Virus record (IMG/VR): IMGVR_UViG_3300028388_004410
Coordinates: 1 to 25,010 of that record
Length of the DNA stretch: 25,010 nt
DNA from: a virus
Strand: one strand, 5' to 3'
Shown: positions 8,119-15,976 of the stretch, piece after piece
How the letters are laid out: each line of letters starts with the position of its first letter
How positions within the stretch are numbered: the stretch's first letter is position 1
Translations under genes and position numbers: made by a program
The notes under the pieces: model-generated
Told to the model about the DNA's origin: nothing
What the model saw: only the letters and a program-made list of their open reading frames with translations
The model's database searches: none

Positions 8119-9641
8119 TACACCCAGGCGATGCTGGTGCGATTAGCGACAACCCCGTCGCGCATCATCAGCCAGCTTGCCGGCGCGATCATGCGGACAC
8201 CTTCGCTGTAAGTTTGCCAGAGCGACCGAGCCTGATAACCCGCAGCATGCACCGGTGTAAGACCATCTTCCGGAACCACATTGATGCCGGTCGGGACCTG
8301 CCCAGCCGTACCAACAGCACCCGCGCCGTCATCGGCCATAGTCGGCGCAGTGCCGTCAGCATTAGCCATCACGACAGTAGCAACCTGCGACACGTCGAAC
8401 TCCGGAGGATCAAGCGCAATCGCCAAGCTGGATGCATCAACCATGATAGCTGTGTCAGCCGGCTTGACGTTACCACTGGAAATTACCGGAACATTCAGCA
8501 CGCGGCCGGACTGGAGTTCAGCCCGGAACACATATTCGCCCAGCGCGCTAGTGATAAACGACATCGCCATGCGCGTTTGGTTGTTGAGCAACAGCACCGG
8601 CTGTGCATCTTCGTTGTTGGCCATGATCGCGGCCGTCATCGCTTGCAGGTCCGCAGTAACCGAGTCAATGCCACCGTTAGCGTCACCGGCGCCGGTATTA
8701 TTACCAGCAAGACCGTTCAACAGACCAGCAGGACGATTGCCGGCAACAGCAGCCGCAGTGCTCAGCATCGAATTGTCCAAAACGCGCGCGTAAGCCTTCA
8801 ACATAGCACGACGGAACAACGCTTCGATGTCCACGACCGACCGCTCGCGGAGTTCCATGGTCGTAACCAGGATCTCAGCCAGCTTGTTGCGATTGATGGA
8901 CTTCGACCCGACCTGCAAAGAACCAACCGGAATTGCACCGCCTTCAGATACCCAAGCTGGCTCAGTCGGAGAGGCACCAGTCGGTTGGAGCACCGGGACT
9001 CGAATGCTTTGTGCACCACCGAAATTGACCAGCATACCGCCCGAACGCTGAGCCCACAGCGCCAGAGCAGCCGCAACGGACATGGCCTCGGTCTCTTCCA
9101 TCAGGCCGCGAATCTCTTCCTGCACCAACGCGCTAGCATAGTTAGTATCCGTAGTTGTAGCGATTGGAGCTTCGGCCTTGGTCAGATGCTGAAAAACCGC
9201 CTTGAAATGCTCGTCGTCGCCGTACAACTCCTCGGCTACCGCTGCGTCCGGCATTCGACGCAGGTGAGCCAGTGCCTTGACGACACCCATACGCACGAGC
9301 GATTGCGCGGGCTTGTGCTTAAGGGTCTGGCGCTTGATGAAAGTTGGACCACCCTGGGGTGGATCATTCTCAGCAGGCTTAGCGAGAGTAGCCGAACGCT
9401 TCTCGATAGCACGGTACCCATCAAGCCGCTTTTCCAAGGCCGTGACTTCTTCGGTCAGCGAGTCAATCTGCTCACCAACCTCATCAGACTCAGTAAGAAG
9501 CAGTTCCTCTGCTTCTGCGTCTTCAGTCTCGGCAATCTGCTTTGTGATGTCTTCGAGCTTGGCGGTCAGATCGCCTAGCTCCTTCTTCTTTGGCCCCAGC
9601 TCGGCGCTGGTAGCCAGGATTTTGTCGGAAATAGTACTCAT
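8118..9641 (-). CDS. major capsid protein, HK97 fold, with N-terminal delta/scaffold domain
   Basis: This is a 507-aa protein whose ATG overlaps the protease TGA (ATGA). Residues ~1-80 are a charged coiled coil (ELGPKKKELGDLTAKLEDIT), matching the scaffolding delta domain of HK97-type capsid proteins. A Pro/Gly-rich stretch (KPAENDPPQGGPTF) near 92-105 leads into the mature domain, a plausible region for protease cleavage. The mature part has typical features: LMEETEAMSVAAALAL, a W/G-rich segment (EPAWVSEGGAIPVG), KLAEILVTTMELRE, DNSMLSTAAAV, and an E-loop/A-domain-like C-terminus (GVRMIAPASWLMMRDGVVA). It forms the icosahedral shell. The protease encoded just upstream would remove the delta domain during maturation. 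Confidence 0.93.
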   Translation of the reverse strand: MSTISDKILATSAELGPKKKELGDLTAKLEDITKQIAETEDAEAEELLLTESDEVGEQIDSLTEEVTALEKRLDGYRAIEKRSATLAKPAENDPPQGGPTFIKRQTLKHKPAQSLVRMGVVKALAHLRRMPDAAVAEELYGDDEHFKAVFQHLTKAEAPIATTTDTNYASALVQEEIRGLMEETEAMSVAAALALWAQRSGGMLVNFGGAQSIRVPVLQPTGASPTEPAWVSEGGAIPVGSLQVGSKSINRNKLAEILVTTMELRERSVVDIEALFRRAMLKAYARVLDNSMLSTAAAVAGNRPAGLLNGLAGNNTGAGDANGGIDSVTADLQAMTAAIMANNEDAQPVLLLNNQTRMAMSFITSALGEYVFRAELQSGRVLNVPVISSGNVKPADTAIMVDASSLAIALDPPEFDVSQVATVVMANADGTAPTMADDGAGAVGTAGQVPTGINVVPEDGLTPVHAAGYQARSLWQTYSEGVRMIAPASWLMMRDGVVANRTSIAWV

Positions 9642-10222
9642 GGGAAACGAATCTCCAATGCAGCCTTGGCACGTTCAATCCGTGCGGTGGCTTGTTCTAT
9701 ACGGGAATTACGCTCAGACAAAGCATTGACCACTTGCGACCGCTTGACTGGGTCTTGGTCATAGGATTTCAGAGTTGCGATTGTGCAATCTGCGTTAGCG
9801 GGAATCGTTACAGCGGATAGCTCGAACCATTCCCATTCTTCAAAATGGATGCCGCCAGTCTCATTGCCTTTGTCATCCTGAATCCACTTGTACTTAAGCG
9901 GACGGAACCCGATAGACAGTCCCTTCACCAAACCATGGCGAATCTGTTTCCAGGCAGTTTCGATGTAATCGAGTTCGGTATCGGCGGCAACTTCACCTTC
10001 AACCTCAATACCTTTGCCAGTGACGTTGGCACGGTTGATATAGCCAATGGGCATGTGGTGAACATGCTGCGATAGCAAAGGAAGCGGCAGTTTGAACTTT
10101 GCACCTTTTGGATCAACGATATCTTCCATGCGATCCGGATTCGGCGTGCTGGCAATACCAGCAAACCGTCGTTTAGAATCGTCAAAGTCTTTAGTTTCAA
10201 GTATTGCGTATGCTCTGTTCAT
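9638..10222 (-). CDS. prohead maturation protease, HK97 family
   Basis: This is a 194-aa protein from the ATG at 10222; an upstream TTG at 10231 would add three residues. The family signature is clear: GIASTPNPDRMEDIVDPKGA near 24, LLSQHVHHMPIGYI near 52 (the His region of the catalytic set), and GLVKGLSIGFRPLKY near 100, where the Ser in GLSIGF is the expected nucleophile. It continues to WEWFELSAVTIPANADC near 130. These proteases self-assemble inside the prohead and cleave the capsid delta domain. The C-terminal ~40 residues are helical and basic. It sits directly upstream of and overlaps the capsid gene, as usual for the pair. Confidence 0.93.
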   Translation of the reverse strand: MNRAYAILETKDFDDSKRRFAGIASTPNPDRMEDIVDPKGAKFKLPLPLLSQHVHHMPIGYINRANVTGKGIEVEGEVAADTELDYIETAWKQIRHGLVKGLSIGFRPLKYKWIQDDKGNETGGIHFEEWEWFELSAVTIPANADCTIATLKSYDQDPVKRSQVVNALSERNSRIEQATARIERAKAALEIRFP

Positions 10223-10385
10223 TGCTGTCAACTCGCCGCCCGTCTACAGGCTTTTCAAAATTGCCGGATTCGTTGATGGTCGTGCCAATGGGATAGCCCA
10301 TCAAAACAGCCATTGCTATTTGTTGACGGTGCTGCTCCATGCGAACACGTGCGTTACGGATTTTTTCAATGGGCACAGGTTTCAT
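10197..10385 (-). CDS. hypothetical 62-aa protein before the protease
   Basis: A small basic protein begins MKPVPIEKIRNARVRMEQHR. Its ATG overlaps the TGA of the 71-aa gene (ATGA) and its 3' end overlaps the protease start by 26 bases. A helical N-terminal half is followed by a polar, likely flexible tail (INESGNFEKPVDGRRVDSN). No family is recognised. The tight overlap on both sides supports a real gene. Confidence 0.6.
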   Translation of the reverse strand: MKPVPIEKIRNARVRMEQHRQQIAMAVLMGYPIGTTINESGNFEKPVDGRRVDSNEQSIRNT

Positions 10386-10597
10386 GGAAAAACCTGATTT
10401 TCGTCAATTTGTTGGATGTCAACTTTTTCCAAAAGAAACTCAAGCTCGCTGTCCTCGAAATCCTTCAACCGAAATTCTGTAGTGTCTGGATTCACAAGCG
10501 CCCATTCAGTAAACCCTTTCCGCCTGCAATAAAGAGGCCGCTTGTAGGCAGCAGCTTCCAAAAGAGGCAAAATTGATTGTAGTTCTTCTGCAGTCAT
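10382..10597 (-). CDS. hypothetical 71-aa acidic protein after TerL
   Basis: It begins MTAEELQSILPLLEAAAYKR and is rich in Glu/Asp/Leu in its second half (FEDSELEFLLEKVDIQQIDE). It starts 40 bases after the TerL stop and overlaps the next gene by four bases (ATGA). No strong ribosome-binding site is seen. No family is recognised. The position, between packaging and head-assembly genes, suggests a head accessory protein, but only by context. Confidence 0.6.
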   Translation of the reverse strand: MTAEELQSILPLLEAAAYKRPLYCRRKGFTEWALVNPDTTEFRLKDFEDSELEFLLEKVDIQQIDENQVFP

Positions 10598-10637
10598 TTG
10601 CGTTTTCTACTGTAGCTAAAGAAATAGAGTTTCTGTG

Positions 10638-12350
10638 TCACCCTATCACACCCGCTACGTCAAATTGATTTTCTTGCACTTTCAACGTCCACCGTGCCAA
10701 TGCCATAATGGCAGCAACAGGACCATCGATTTTGTTCTGTTCACGTTCCTTACGTGGAAAAATATTGCCCTTACGGTCTTCTTTCACCACAAGGTTGCTT
10801 ATCATCCAATTGAAAGCAGGATTGTTATTGTGAAACATCAGCCCTTGCCGAACCAATGCTTCAAATTCTTTAGTAGGTTCACTGAAGTTTCTAACCGTAG
10901 CAGGAAACTCCACCATGGGTATCCCTTTGCCTAGCAAACGCTGCGCCAATTGCATAGACTGCCACGGGTCAAACGCTATTTCTTTCACATCATAGCGTTT
11001 GCAATCTTCTTCAATGTCTTCTTCAATCAGTTCAAAGTCGATAACGTCACCAGGCGTCATGATCATGTGCCCTCCAAGCGCCCAACCTTCATAGCTAGCA
11101 TGACCACGATTCTTTTTAACAGCTTCTTCTGGTAGATAAAGTTTTGGAATGATATGGTAGATGTACGGATGTTTAGCCGATACATCTAAATCGTTTGGGC
11201 GACGGAAAACCAGAATCCTTGCAGCAATATCAATTTTACTGGCAAGGTCGAGCCCCATGATACACTCATTACCAAGGAAATCATCTTCTTCCGCCGGACT
11301 AGCTTGGCGAGACCAAGCCATGCTATCCATCCAAGCGATGTTTGCATTAGTCCACTCATTCAAGTGTTTCATGCGAAATGTGTTTTGAAAACTTGGCACC
11401 TGCACCGCACGACTTGCCAATTGTGCAATGGTGTCAGGAACAACAGACAAACCCCAATTTGGGTTAGCTTTACGCCAAGTTTCTTCTACAGTCCAATCAT
11501 CACCAGGATCTGTAGCGTATATGATAGAGAAAAAAGTATCATCTTGGATGACACCTTCAAGCAATTTTTGCCCATAATCATGAACTTCAAACCCAATGCC
11601 GCCCTGATCTGGGCCAGCAGTGGTTATCATCCACATCAGAGGTTGATTACGCTTGCCAGTCGCCGTCTCTATAACATCATGAACTTCACGACTCTTATGC
11701 CGTGCAACTTCATCAAGCACGGCAAAGTGAACGTTCAAACCGTCAAGGGAACTTGCATCGGAACTAAGCGATTTGAAAACGCTGTTCGTGTCATCTTTCG
11801 ACACGGTGTGTGAATAGGTGTAGACGCCGGCTTTATTAAGGAAATGTTTTTTCTTCTGTGCCATTGCCTTTGCCGCATCAAAGACAATACGGGCTTGATC
11901 ACGGCTTACAGCGGCACTGTAGATTTCAGCACCACCTTCTCCATCAGCCGCTAGCATGTACAGTGCAATAGGGGCAACTAGTGTGCTCTTGCCATTACCG
12001 CGTGGCACTTCCGCATAGACTTTACGAAAACGCCGATGGCCATCAACTTTACGTTTCCAACCAAAAACATTGAGAATGATGAATTTTTGCCAAGGTGCCA
12101 GTTGAATACGATGCCCAGCTTCGGGACCTTTGATATGCGGCATCAATTCAACAAACTTGATCACTTTATCAACCGCTTCCCAATCCATGTAATAGGGCCA
12201 GTCGGTTGTAGAAGCTCGCTTCATATCATGGAAAAATCGGCCAATGGCCGATTTCACGAGCTTGCAAACTGGTATCTCACCTAAAGCTACGGCATTAGCA
12301 TAGTCGTAGCCTGCCAGGCAAGATTCAGGTATGTCTTCAATGTAAGACAT
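10638..12350 (-). CDS. terminase large subunit (packaging ATPase-nuclease)
   Basis: This is a 570-aa protein. I chose the ATG at 12350 over a TTG at 12377 because GAAGAG-type purines precede it and it overlaps TerS by 14 bases. Residues ~80-125 hold the adenine motif region and Walker A (IQLAPWQKF, VYAEVPRGNGKSTL, Lys ~121). The Walker B/catalytic acid region is VHFAVLDEVARH near 211-222, followed by the coupling motif MWMITTAGPDQGGIG. The C-terminal RNase H-like nuclease has the expected acidic positions: MGLDLASKIDIAA, then EIAFDPWQSMQLAQRL, then KIDGPVAAIMALA. This matches the Terminase_1/HK97-like family. It cuts concatemeric DNA and translocates it into the prohead through the portal. 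Confidence 0.96.
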   Translation of the reverse strand: MSYIEDIPESCLAGYDYANAVALGEIPVCKLVKSAIGRFFHDMKRASTTDWPYYMDWEAVDKVIKFVELMPHIKGPEAGHRIQLAPWQKFIILNVFGWKRKVDGHRRFRKVYAEVPRGNGKSTLVAPIALYMLAADGEGGAEIYSAAVSRDQARIVFDAAKAMAQKKKHFLNKAGVYTYSHTVSKDDTNSVFKSLSSDASSLDGLNVHFAVLDEVARHKSREVHDVIETATGKRNQPLMWMITTAGPDQGGIGFEVHDYGQKLLEGVIQDDTFFSIIYATDPGDDWTVEETWRKANPNWGLSVVPDTIAQLASRAVQVPSFQNTFRMKHLNEWTNANIAWMDSMAWSRQASPAEEDDFLGNECIMGLDLASKIDIAARILVFRRPNDLDVSAKHPYIYHIIPKLYLPEEAVKKNRGHASYEGWALGGHMIMTPGDVIDFELIEEDIEEDCKRYDVKEIAFDPWQSMQLAQRLLGKGIPMVEFPATVRNFSEPTKEFEALVRQGLMFHNNNPAFNWMISNLVVKEDRKGNIFPRKEREQNKIDGPVAAIMALARWTLKVQENQFDVAGVIG

Positions 12351-12894
12351 CGTCCCACTCTTCCGCTTCAGGATCAACGTACTCTTCTGTTTCTTCCTGA
12401 AGGGCTTTCAACAATGTCTTACGAGCGCTCGGTCCCATACCGAATTCTCGGCACAGCGACCTAAAAGTGTTGAACGCTTTATCGCGGACAGCGAACAGGT
12501 GATGAACCTTGACTCCTTTCTCGCTGGCAATCAGCCAACCTTCATCGGCGATGGTCTCTGACATGTCCGCCCACTGCGCATAGTAGGCACACATGGCTTG
12601 AATGAGAAATATGTCAGCTTTTTCTGCATAAGGCAGTTTCACTACCTCAGCGCGAATTTCTTTGAAAATGCTGATTTGGTTTTTGTCACGCATCCAGGTT
12701 GGCACTGGTACTGCGTCTTCAGCAATGCCGCCGGTTGGCTTGAGACTTTTGGTCTTGGCGCTACGGCGGTCGTCATCAGCCCGATACGTATCCCGCTGGT
12801 TATGCAGTTTACGGTTTCGCTTAGTACCACGCGGGCCGTTTGGCTGCCGGCGTGGTGCATGCGGGTTATAGGGATTGCTGGTATTGCTAGCCAT
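12337..12894 (-). CDS. terminase small subunit, P27 family
   Basis: This is a 185-aa protein overlapping HNH by 8 and TerL by 14 bases. A basic, Pro/Arg-rich N-terminus (PHAPRRQPNGPRGTKRNRK) is followed by the P27-type core. That core runs from PVPTWMRDKNQISIFKEIRA near 63 to ADIFLIQAMCAYYAQWADMS near 94, then a Gly-containing turn, and closes with FRSLCREFGMGPSARKTLLK near 144, the family's characteristic 'EFGxxPSAR' ending. It recognises packaging-initiation DNA and recruits TerL. AAGAG lies 8 bases before the ATG. Confidence 0.9.
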   Translation of the reverse strand: MASNTSNPYNPHAPRRQPNGPRGTKRNRKLHNQRDTYRADDDRRSAKTKSLKPTGGIAEDAVPVPTWMRDKNQISIFKEIRAEVVKLPYAEKADIFLIQAMCAYYAQWADMSETIADEGWLIASEKGVKVHHLFAVRDKAFNTFRSLCREFGMGPSARKTLLKALQEETEEYVDPEAEEWDDVLH

Positions 12895-13225
12895 GCCGAA
12901 GCTCTTTTGTTTCTACCGCAGTTTTCCTGCTGTGACAGCTATGGCAAAGCGGTTGAAGATTAGAAGGGTCAAGCCGACGCGACCAATCCTTCCTGATCGG
13001 GATAATGTGGTCTAGGTGTCGGCTCGGTGCGCCGCATCGCACACAATGTGGACGTGTACGCAGCAGTTGATTACGCAGCTCTTTCCACTGTTTTGTTTGG
13101 TAGAACTGCCACAGTGGTGAAGCTGCGCGTGATTGATCGTAGGTGGCTCTACGCGCCGAGAGGCGACGCGCACGGTCATCGGGGGAATCTCCGGGAGCAT
13201 AGTGTCTTGGAGCGCGCAGAGCCAT
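12887..13225 (-). CDS. HNH endonuclease of the packaging module
   Basis: This is a 112-aa protein from the ATG at 13225; an upstream TTG at 13261 would add 12 residues. The HNH fold is explicit: Cys pair PHCVRCGAPS, HLDHIIPIRKDW (catalytic His), an Asn in LDPSNLQPLC, and the second Cys pair with HSCHSRKT. The N-terminus is basic. HNH proteins encoded next to terminase genes are known to be needed for cohesive-end cleavage in HK97-like phages, so a cos packaging mechanism is likely here by inference. No strong Shine-Dalgarno is seen, but a promoter-like sequence lies just upstream. Confidence 0.92.
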   Translation of the reverse strand: MALRAPRHYAPGDSPDDRARRLSARRATYDQSRAASPLWQFYQTKQWKELRNQLLRTRPHCVRCGAPSRHLDHIIPIRKDWSRRLDPSNLQPLCHSCHSRKTAVETKELRHG

Positions 13226-13232
13226 GCGGGCT

Positions 13233-13261
13233 AGTATAGGCCACGCATATGGCCCACGCAA
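13233..13261 (-). promoter_or_regulatory. candidate late promoter upstream of HNH/terminase genes
   Basis: On the minus strand TTGCGT (13256-13261) is followed, after exactly 17 bases, by TATACT (13233-13238). The -10 matches the consensus at five of six positions; the -35 is weak (three of six). The expected transcript start would fall at or beside the HNH ATG. It sits at the junction between replication and packaging/structural genes, a sensible place for a late promoter. Confidence 0.35.
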
Positions 13262-13292
13262 GTGTAGCTATTGCACCACAGTTTGTTGCGTT

Positions 13293-14762
13293 TTAGCTAC
13301 GCTTTGCCCGCCATCGGGCCAAAAATTCCAGCAATGCATGCTGGCTGGCGTCGCGCTGCCGCAACCGGGGCAGCATCACTTCAGTTTCAATAGTGTCACG
13401 GACAACTATGTGGTGCACAAATACTGTGCTTTGCTGCTGCCCGCTACGGGCCAATCGACCGATAGCTTGCTGATACCCTTCAAGTGACCAAGGTAGGCTA
13501 AAGAATATGATATGGTGCCCGCCTTGCTGTAGATTTAACCCATGTCCCATTGAACGTGGGTGTCCATACATGATTTGATGCTCACCAGCATTCCATTCAT
13601 CACGAAGCTGATTGAATTTAGTAGTGGACAGTTTATTACTCAGCACGGGTGCCTTACGCCAAGCCTGTAATCTTTCAAGGTCATGGCGAAACGAATATAT
13701 GATCAGTACATTCTCACCGCCAAGGTCTTCAACCAATGCATCGAGCATTTGCAGCTTTTCATCATGTACCGGCTGCACCTGCTCATCATCAGTATAGATA
13801 GCGCCATTGCAAAACTGTTGCAGTTTGCCTGTCATGATGGCGGCGTTATTCACAGTGATTTCTGCATCACCTATATCAAGGAAAAACTCATCTTCCATGA
13901 ACTTGTAATTTTTTCGCACCTTTGGTGCAAAGTTTACAGTATGAGTTATTTCTTGTGTGTCTGGCAATACAGCCGCAATCTCTGCATCAGATATACGATA
14001 ACAAATATCGGCTATTTCATTCTGTATTTCTTGTTCTGCTTCCGGACCCTTAATTCTCCACATCCATGCTTCACGACCGTACTGATAATACCACCGTTTA
14101 CGAAATGTTGAAATATTCTTACCAAGGCGAAAACCTTGATCAAGTAGATATATCTGTGGCCATAGGTCTTCATAGCCAGCAGGTTTCGGTGTACCACTTA
14201 TTTCATAAACATATTCAAATTGATCGCAAACGTGTTTCAATCCTTTAACATCTGTTTTACCACGAAAACGTACTGACAAATAACTCTTCATCATAGAGCT
14301 TTCATCAAGTACAAGGCAATCGGCTGCAAAATTGGTTTTGTTCAACAGCCAAGTAATATTTTCATAATTTATAAGGTAGATGTCGGCATCAGCCGCTAAT
14401 GCTGCTTCACGTTGCTTAGGATTGCCTAGCACTAAACTGAATCGTAACCCTGCGGTGCGGGGCCAATCTCTGGCCTCTTGCTCCCATACTGATTTCACCA
14501 CCGCTATCGGGCCGATAAGCAATGCTTTCTTGATCTTGCTTTCAGCCAGCAACCGTTGAAGCACGTAAAGGATTATGATGGTTTTACCACTACCTAACCC
14601 AGCGTATAGGGCCATTCGCTTTGCGCGGTATAGATGCCAGCAAGCTTTATTCTGATACGGACGTAACTGCTTTTGCTGTTGCCGCCGCTGAAAATCACGT
14701 GCAGCTTCACCATCGGCATAAATACGCCGACGCCCACGCGCTTTCTTTACTCCATATGGCAT
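13293..14762 (-). CDS. SNF2-family (SF2) DNA helicase/translocase
   Basis: This is a 489-aa protein. Superfamily 2 motifs in order are: Q-like region LRPYQNKACWHLYRAKRMAL, motif I GLGSGKT (Lys60), motif Ia LLIGPIAVVKSVWEQEA, motif II VLDESS (Asp153-Glu154), motif III EISGTPKPAG, motif IV-V region VLIIYSFRHDLERLQ and GHGLNLQQGGHHIIFFSLPW, and motif VI QQAIGRLARSGQQ. This is the compact SNF2-like helicase typically found next to VRR-NUC nucleases in phage replication modules, where a role in recombination or replication restart is presumed. It starts three bases after the stop of the Cys/His-rich gene, without a clear Shine-Dalgarno, so it is probably coupled. Confidence 0.92.
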   Translation of the reverse strand: MPYGVKKARGRRRIYADGEAARDFQRRQQQKQLRPYQNKACWHLYRAKRMALYAGLGSGKTIIILYVLQRLLAESKIKKALLIGPIAVVKSVWEQEARDWPRTAGLRFSLVLGNPKQREAALAADADIYLINYENITWLLNKTNFAADCLVLDESSMMKSYLSVRFRGKTDVKGLKHVCDQFEYVYEISGTPKPAGYEDLWPQIYLLDQGFRLGKNISTFRKRWYYQYGREAWMWRIKGPEAEQEIQNEIADICYRISDAEIAAVLPDTQEITHTVNFAPKVRKNYKFMEDEFFLDIGDAEITVNNAAIMTGKLQQFCNGAIYTDDEQVQPVHDEKLQMLDALVEDLGGENVLIIYSFRHDLERLQAWRKAPVLSNKLSTTKFNQLRDEWNAGEHQIMYGHPRSMGHGLNLQQGGHHIIFFSLPWSLEGYQQAIGRLARSGQQQSTVFVHHIVVRDTIETEVMLPRLRQRDASQHALLEFLARWRAKRS

Positions 14763-14765
14763 AAT

Positions 14766-15212
14766 CTAATTTTCGTTTTTTAATTCAGCTATTGCAGCGT
14801 CATATAGTGCGATAGCTTCTTCTCGCGTTGGGCGTGCCCCCTTTGGCCGGAACAAACGGCAGCGATAGAAACAACCCCAATGATTTTCACTATCCCGCTC
14901 ACGGTCCATAGGACAACCCATACCCGGCTGCCAGCGCAAAGCGGAATAGGGTGGGTTTTCTGTCGGGAATTTGAACATACGCTTGTCTGGGTAGTGCTTT
15001 GGACTCTCACTACACATGCCCCAACTAGCGTGCGTATGCTTGCACCCGATTTCATCTGAGTCATCTAGGACTAATTCAGCGCCGCCAGTAATATCATCAC
15101 GGATGTTCTGCAACACCTCCAACGTTTGCTGAATAGATAACTCGTTTTGATTGTTTATGATAATGTGCGGCATGGCACCTTCGTGACACCAGTCTCTATA
15201 CTCATCTTTCAT
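14766..15212 (-). CDS. hypothetical Cys/His-rich protein, possible metal binder
   Basis: This is a 148-aa protein with GGAG 7 bases before the ATG. A helical N-terminal segment (residues ~24-45) is followed by conserved-looking Cys/His positions: Cys57, His59, His61, Cys67, His73, Cys100, His111, Cys114, Cys118, within CKHTHASWGMC and WGCFYRC. The C-terminus is a helix (REEAIALYDAAIAELKN). The pattern suggests zinc or another metal, but no family is recognised. It lies between dCMP deaminase and SNF2 helicase, so a nucleic-acid-related role is plausible. Confidence 0.7.
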   Translation of the reverse strand: MKDEYRDWCHEGAMPHIIINNQNELSIQQTLEVLQNIRDDITGGAELVLDDSDEIGCKHTHASWGMCSESPKHYPDKRMFKFPTENPPYSALRWQPGMGCPMDRERDSENHWGCFYRCRLFRPKGARPTREEAIALYDAAIAELKNEN

Positions 15213-15216
15213 ATTG

Positions 15217-15642
15217 TTACTCCATATGGCACGTTTTAACTCCAGCTCGATTTAGGTATTTCAACGGTTCAGTGTCACGGTATTCTTCAGCATAATAAAC
15301 TTCAACAATTCCCGCAGTAATTATCGCTTTCGCACAAGCTATGCAAGGGCTAAGGGTAACGTACAACTTTGAACCTTGGATTGCAATGCCTTTGCGTGCA
15401 GCATAAGCTATCGCATTCATCTCAGAATGTTGAGTACGAATACAACCACCGGTCCGAGGATCAATGATGCAACTTTCATCTAAGCAATGTGGTAATCCTG
15501 GTGGGCTACCAACATACCCATGACTAATTACGCGAGTATCTTGCGCAATTACGCAACCGACTTGTTTGCGATTACACGTACCACGCATCGCAGCAATATG
15601 TGCCATGCGCATCAACATTTCGTGTGCGGTTATTCTTTGCAT
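15217..15642 (-). CDS. deoxycytidylate (dCMP) deaminase
   Basis: This is a 141-aa protein with the zinc-dependent cytidine/deoxycytidylate deaminase signature: HSEMNAI (His72, catalytic Glu74) and SPCIACAK (Cys100, Cys103). The N-terminal VGCVIAQDTRVISHGYVGSP segment is typical of the dCMP deaminase branch that makes dUMP for thymidylate synthesis. Extra Cys/His residues before the active site (HCLDESC) fit the second metal site seen in this branch. The ATG at 15642 has AAAGG 7 bases upstream. A run of heptamer repeats lies in its leader. Confidence 0.92.
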   Translation of the reverse strand: MQRITAHEMLMRMAHIAAMRGTCNRKQVGCVIAQDTRVISHGYVGSPPGLPHCLDESCIIDPRTGGCIRTQHSEMNAIAYAARKGIAIQGSKLYVTLSPCIACAKAIITAGIVEVYYAEEYRDTEPLKYLNRAGVKTCHME

Positions 15643-15663
15643 CTGTTAGCCTTTGCCGCCGTT

Positions 15664-15698
15664 ACCCTATACCCTATACCCTATACCCTATACCCTAT
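15664..15698. repeat. five perfect tandem copies of ACCCTAT (ATAGGGT on the coding strand)
   Basis: This 7-base unit occurs five times without error between the VRR-NUC stop and the dCMP deaminase start. The VRR-NUC stop codon TAG is formed by the first unit, and a second in-frame TAG follows three units on. Each unit carries AGGG on the transcript. It is a simple sequence repeat prone to slippage; no function is established. Confidence 0.97.
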
Positions 15699-15976
15699 TG
15701 CCGGTAGCGCTCGTAGAGGCGCTTAGCGCGCGCTACGCTGCGGGCATAGTAGGCCGGTATACCCAGCCGCCGCAACTGGCGCTTACGCCGTACCTGTAAC
15801 TTCCTAATCACACCACCGGGTTTTTTGAACTCTATAAAGAAACACCGACCGCCCGGTAGTATCACCAGTCGGTCGGGTATACCACGCACCCAATTAGGGT
15901 TCTGCTTGAGACACAACCCACCTTGCTGCGTAACCCAGCGTGTGAACTGCTTCTCGATTTGAGATTCACTTACCAT
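15695..15976 (-). CDS. VRR-NUC domain nuclease
   Basis: This is a 93-aa protein from the ATG at 15976, which overlaps the polymerase end by 11 bases; an upstream GTG at 16015 would add 13 residues. The compact VRR-NUC (PD-(D/E)XK type) pattern is visible: SQIEKQFTRWV with an N-terminal Glu, GGLCLKQNPNWVRGIPDRLV (the G-x-PD motif), then ILPGGRCFFIEFKKPGG (the E-x-K catalytic pair), then the Q and Arg-rich helix and YYARSVARAK. Such stand-alone VRR-NUC proteins are regular partners of SNF2-like helicases in phages and are proposed structure-specific nucleases. Confidence 0.9.
   Translation of the reverse strand: MVSESQIEKQFTRWVTQQGGLCLKQNPNWVRGIPDRLVILPGGRCFFIEFKKPGGVIRKLQVRRKRQLRRLGIPAYYARSVARAKRLYERYRQ

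Noticed and set aside
8070-9578. 502-codon open frame on the plus strand opposite the capsid gene
   Set aside because: It is fully antisense to a clear HK97 capsid gene, is rich in His/Arg/Ser/Asn without any recognisable motif, and follows from the codon bias of the capsid gene. No ribosome-binding site or promoter is evident.
11304-11813. 169-codon plus-strand frame opposite TerL
   Set aside because: Lies entirely within the nuclease and ATPase coding part of TerL, with no motif and no start signal.
15845-15876. Inverted repeat CCGACCG...CGGTCGG
   Set aside because: Lies within the conserved coding part of the VRR-NUC gene and can be explained by the codons there.
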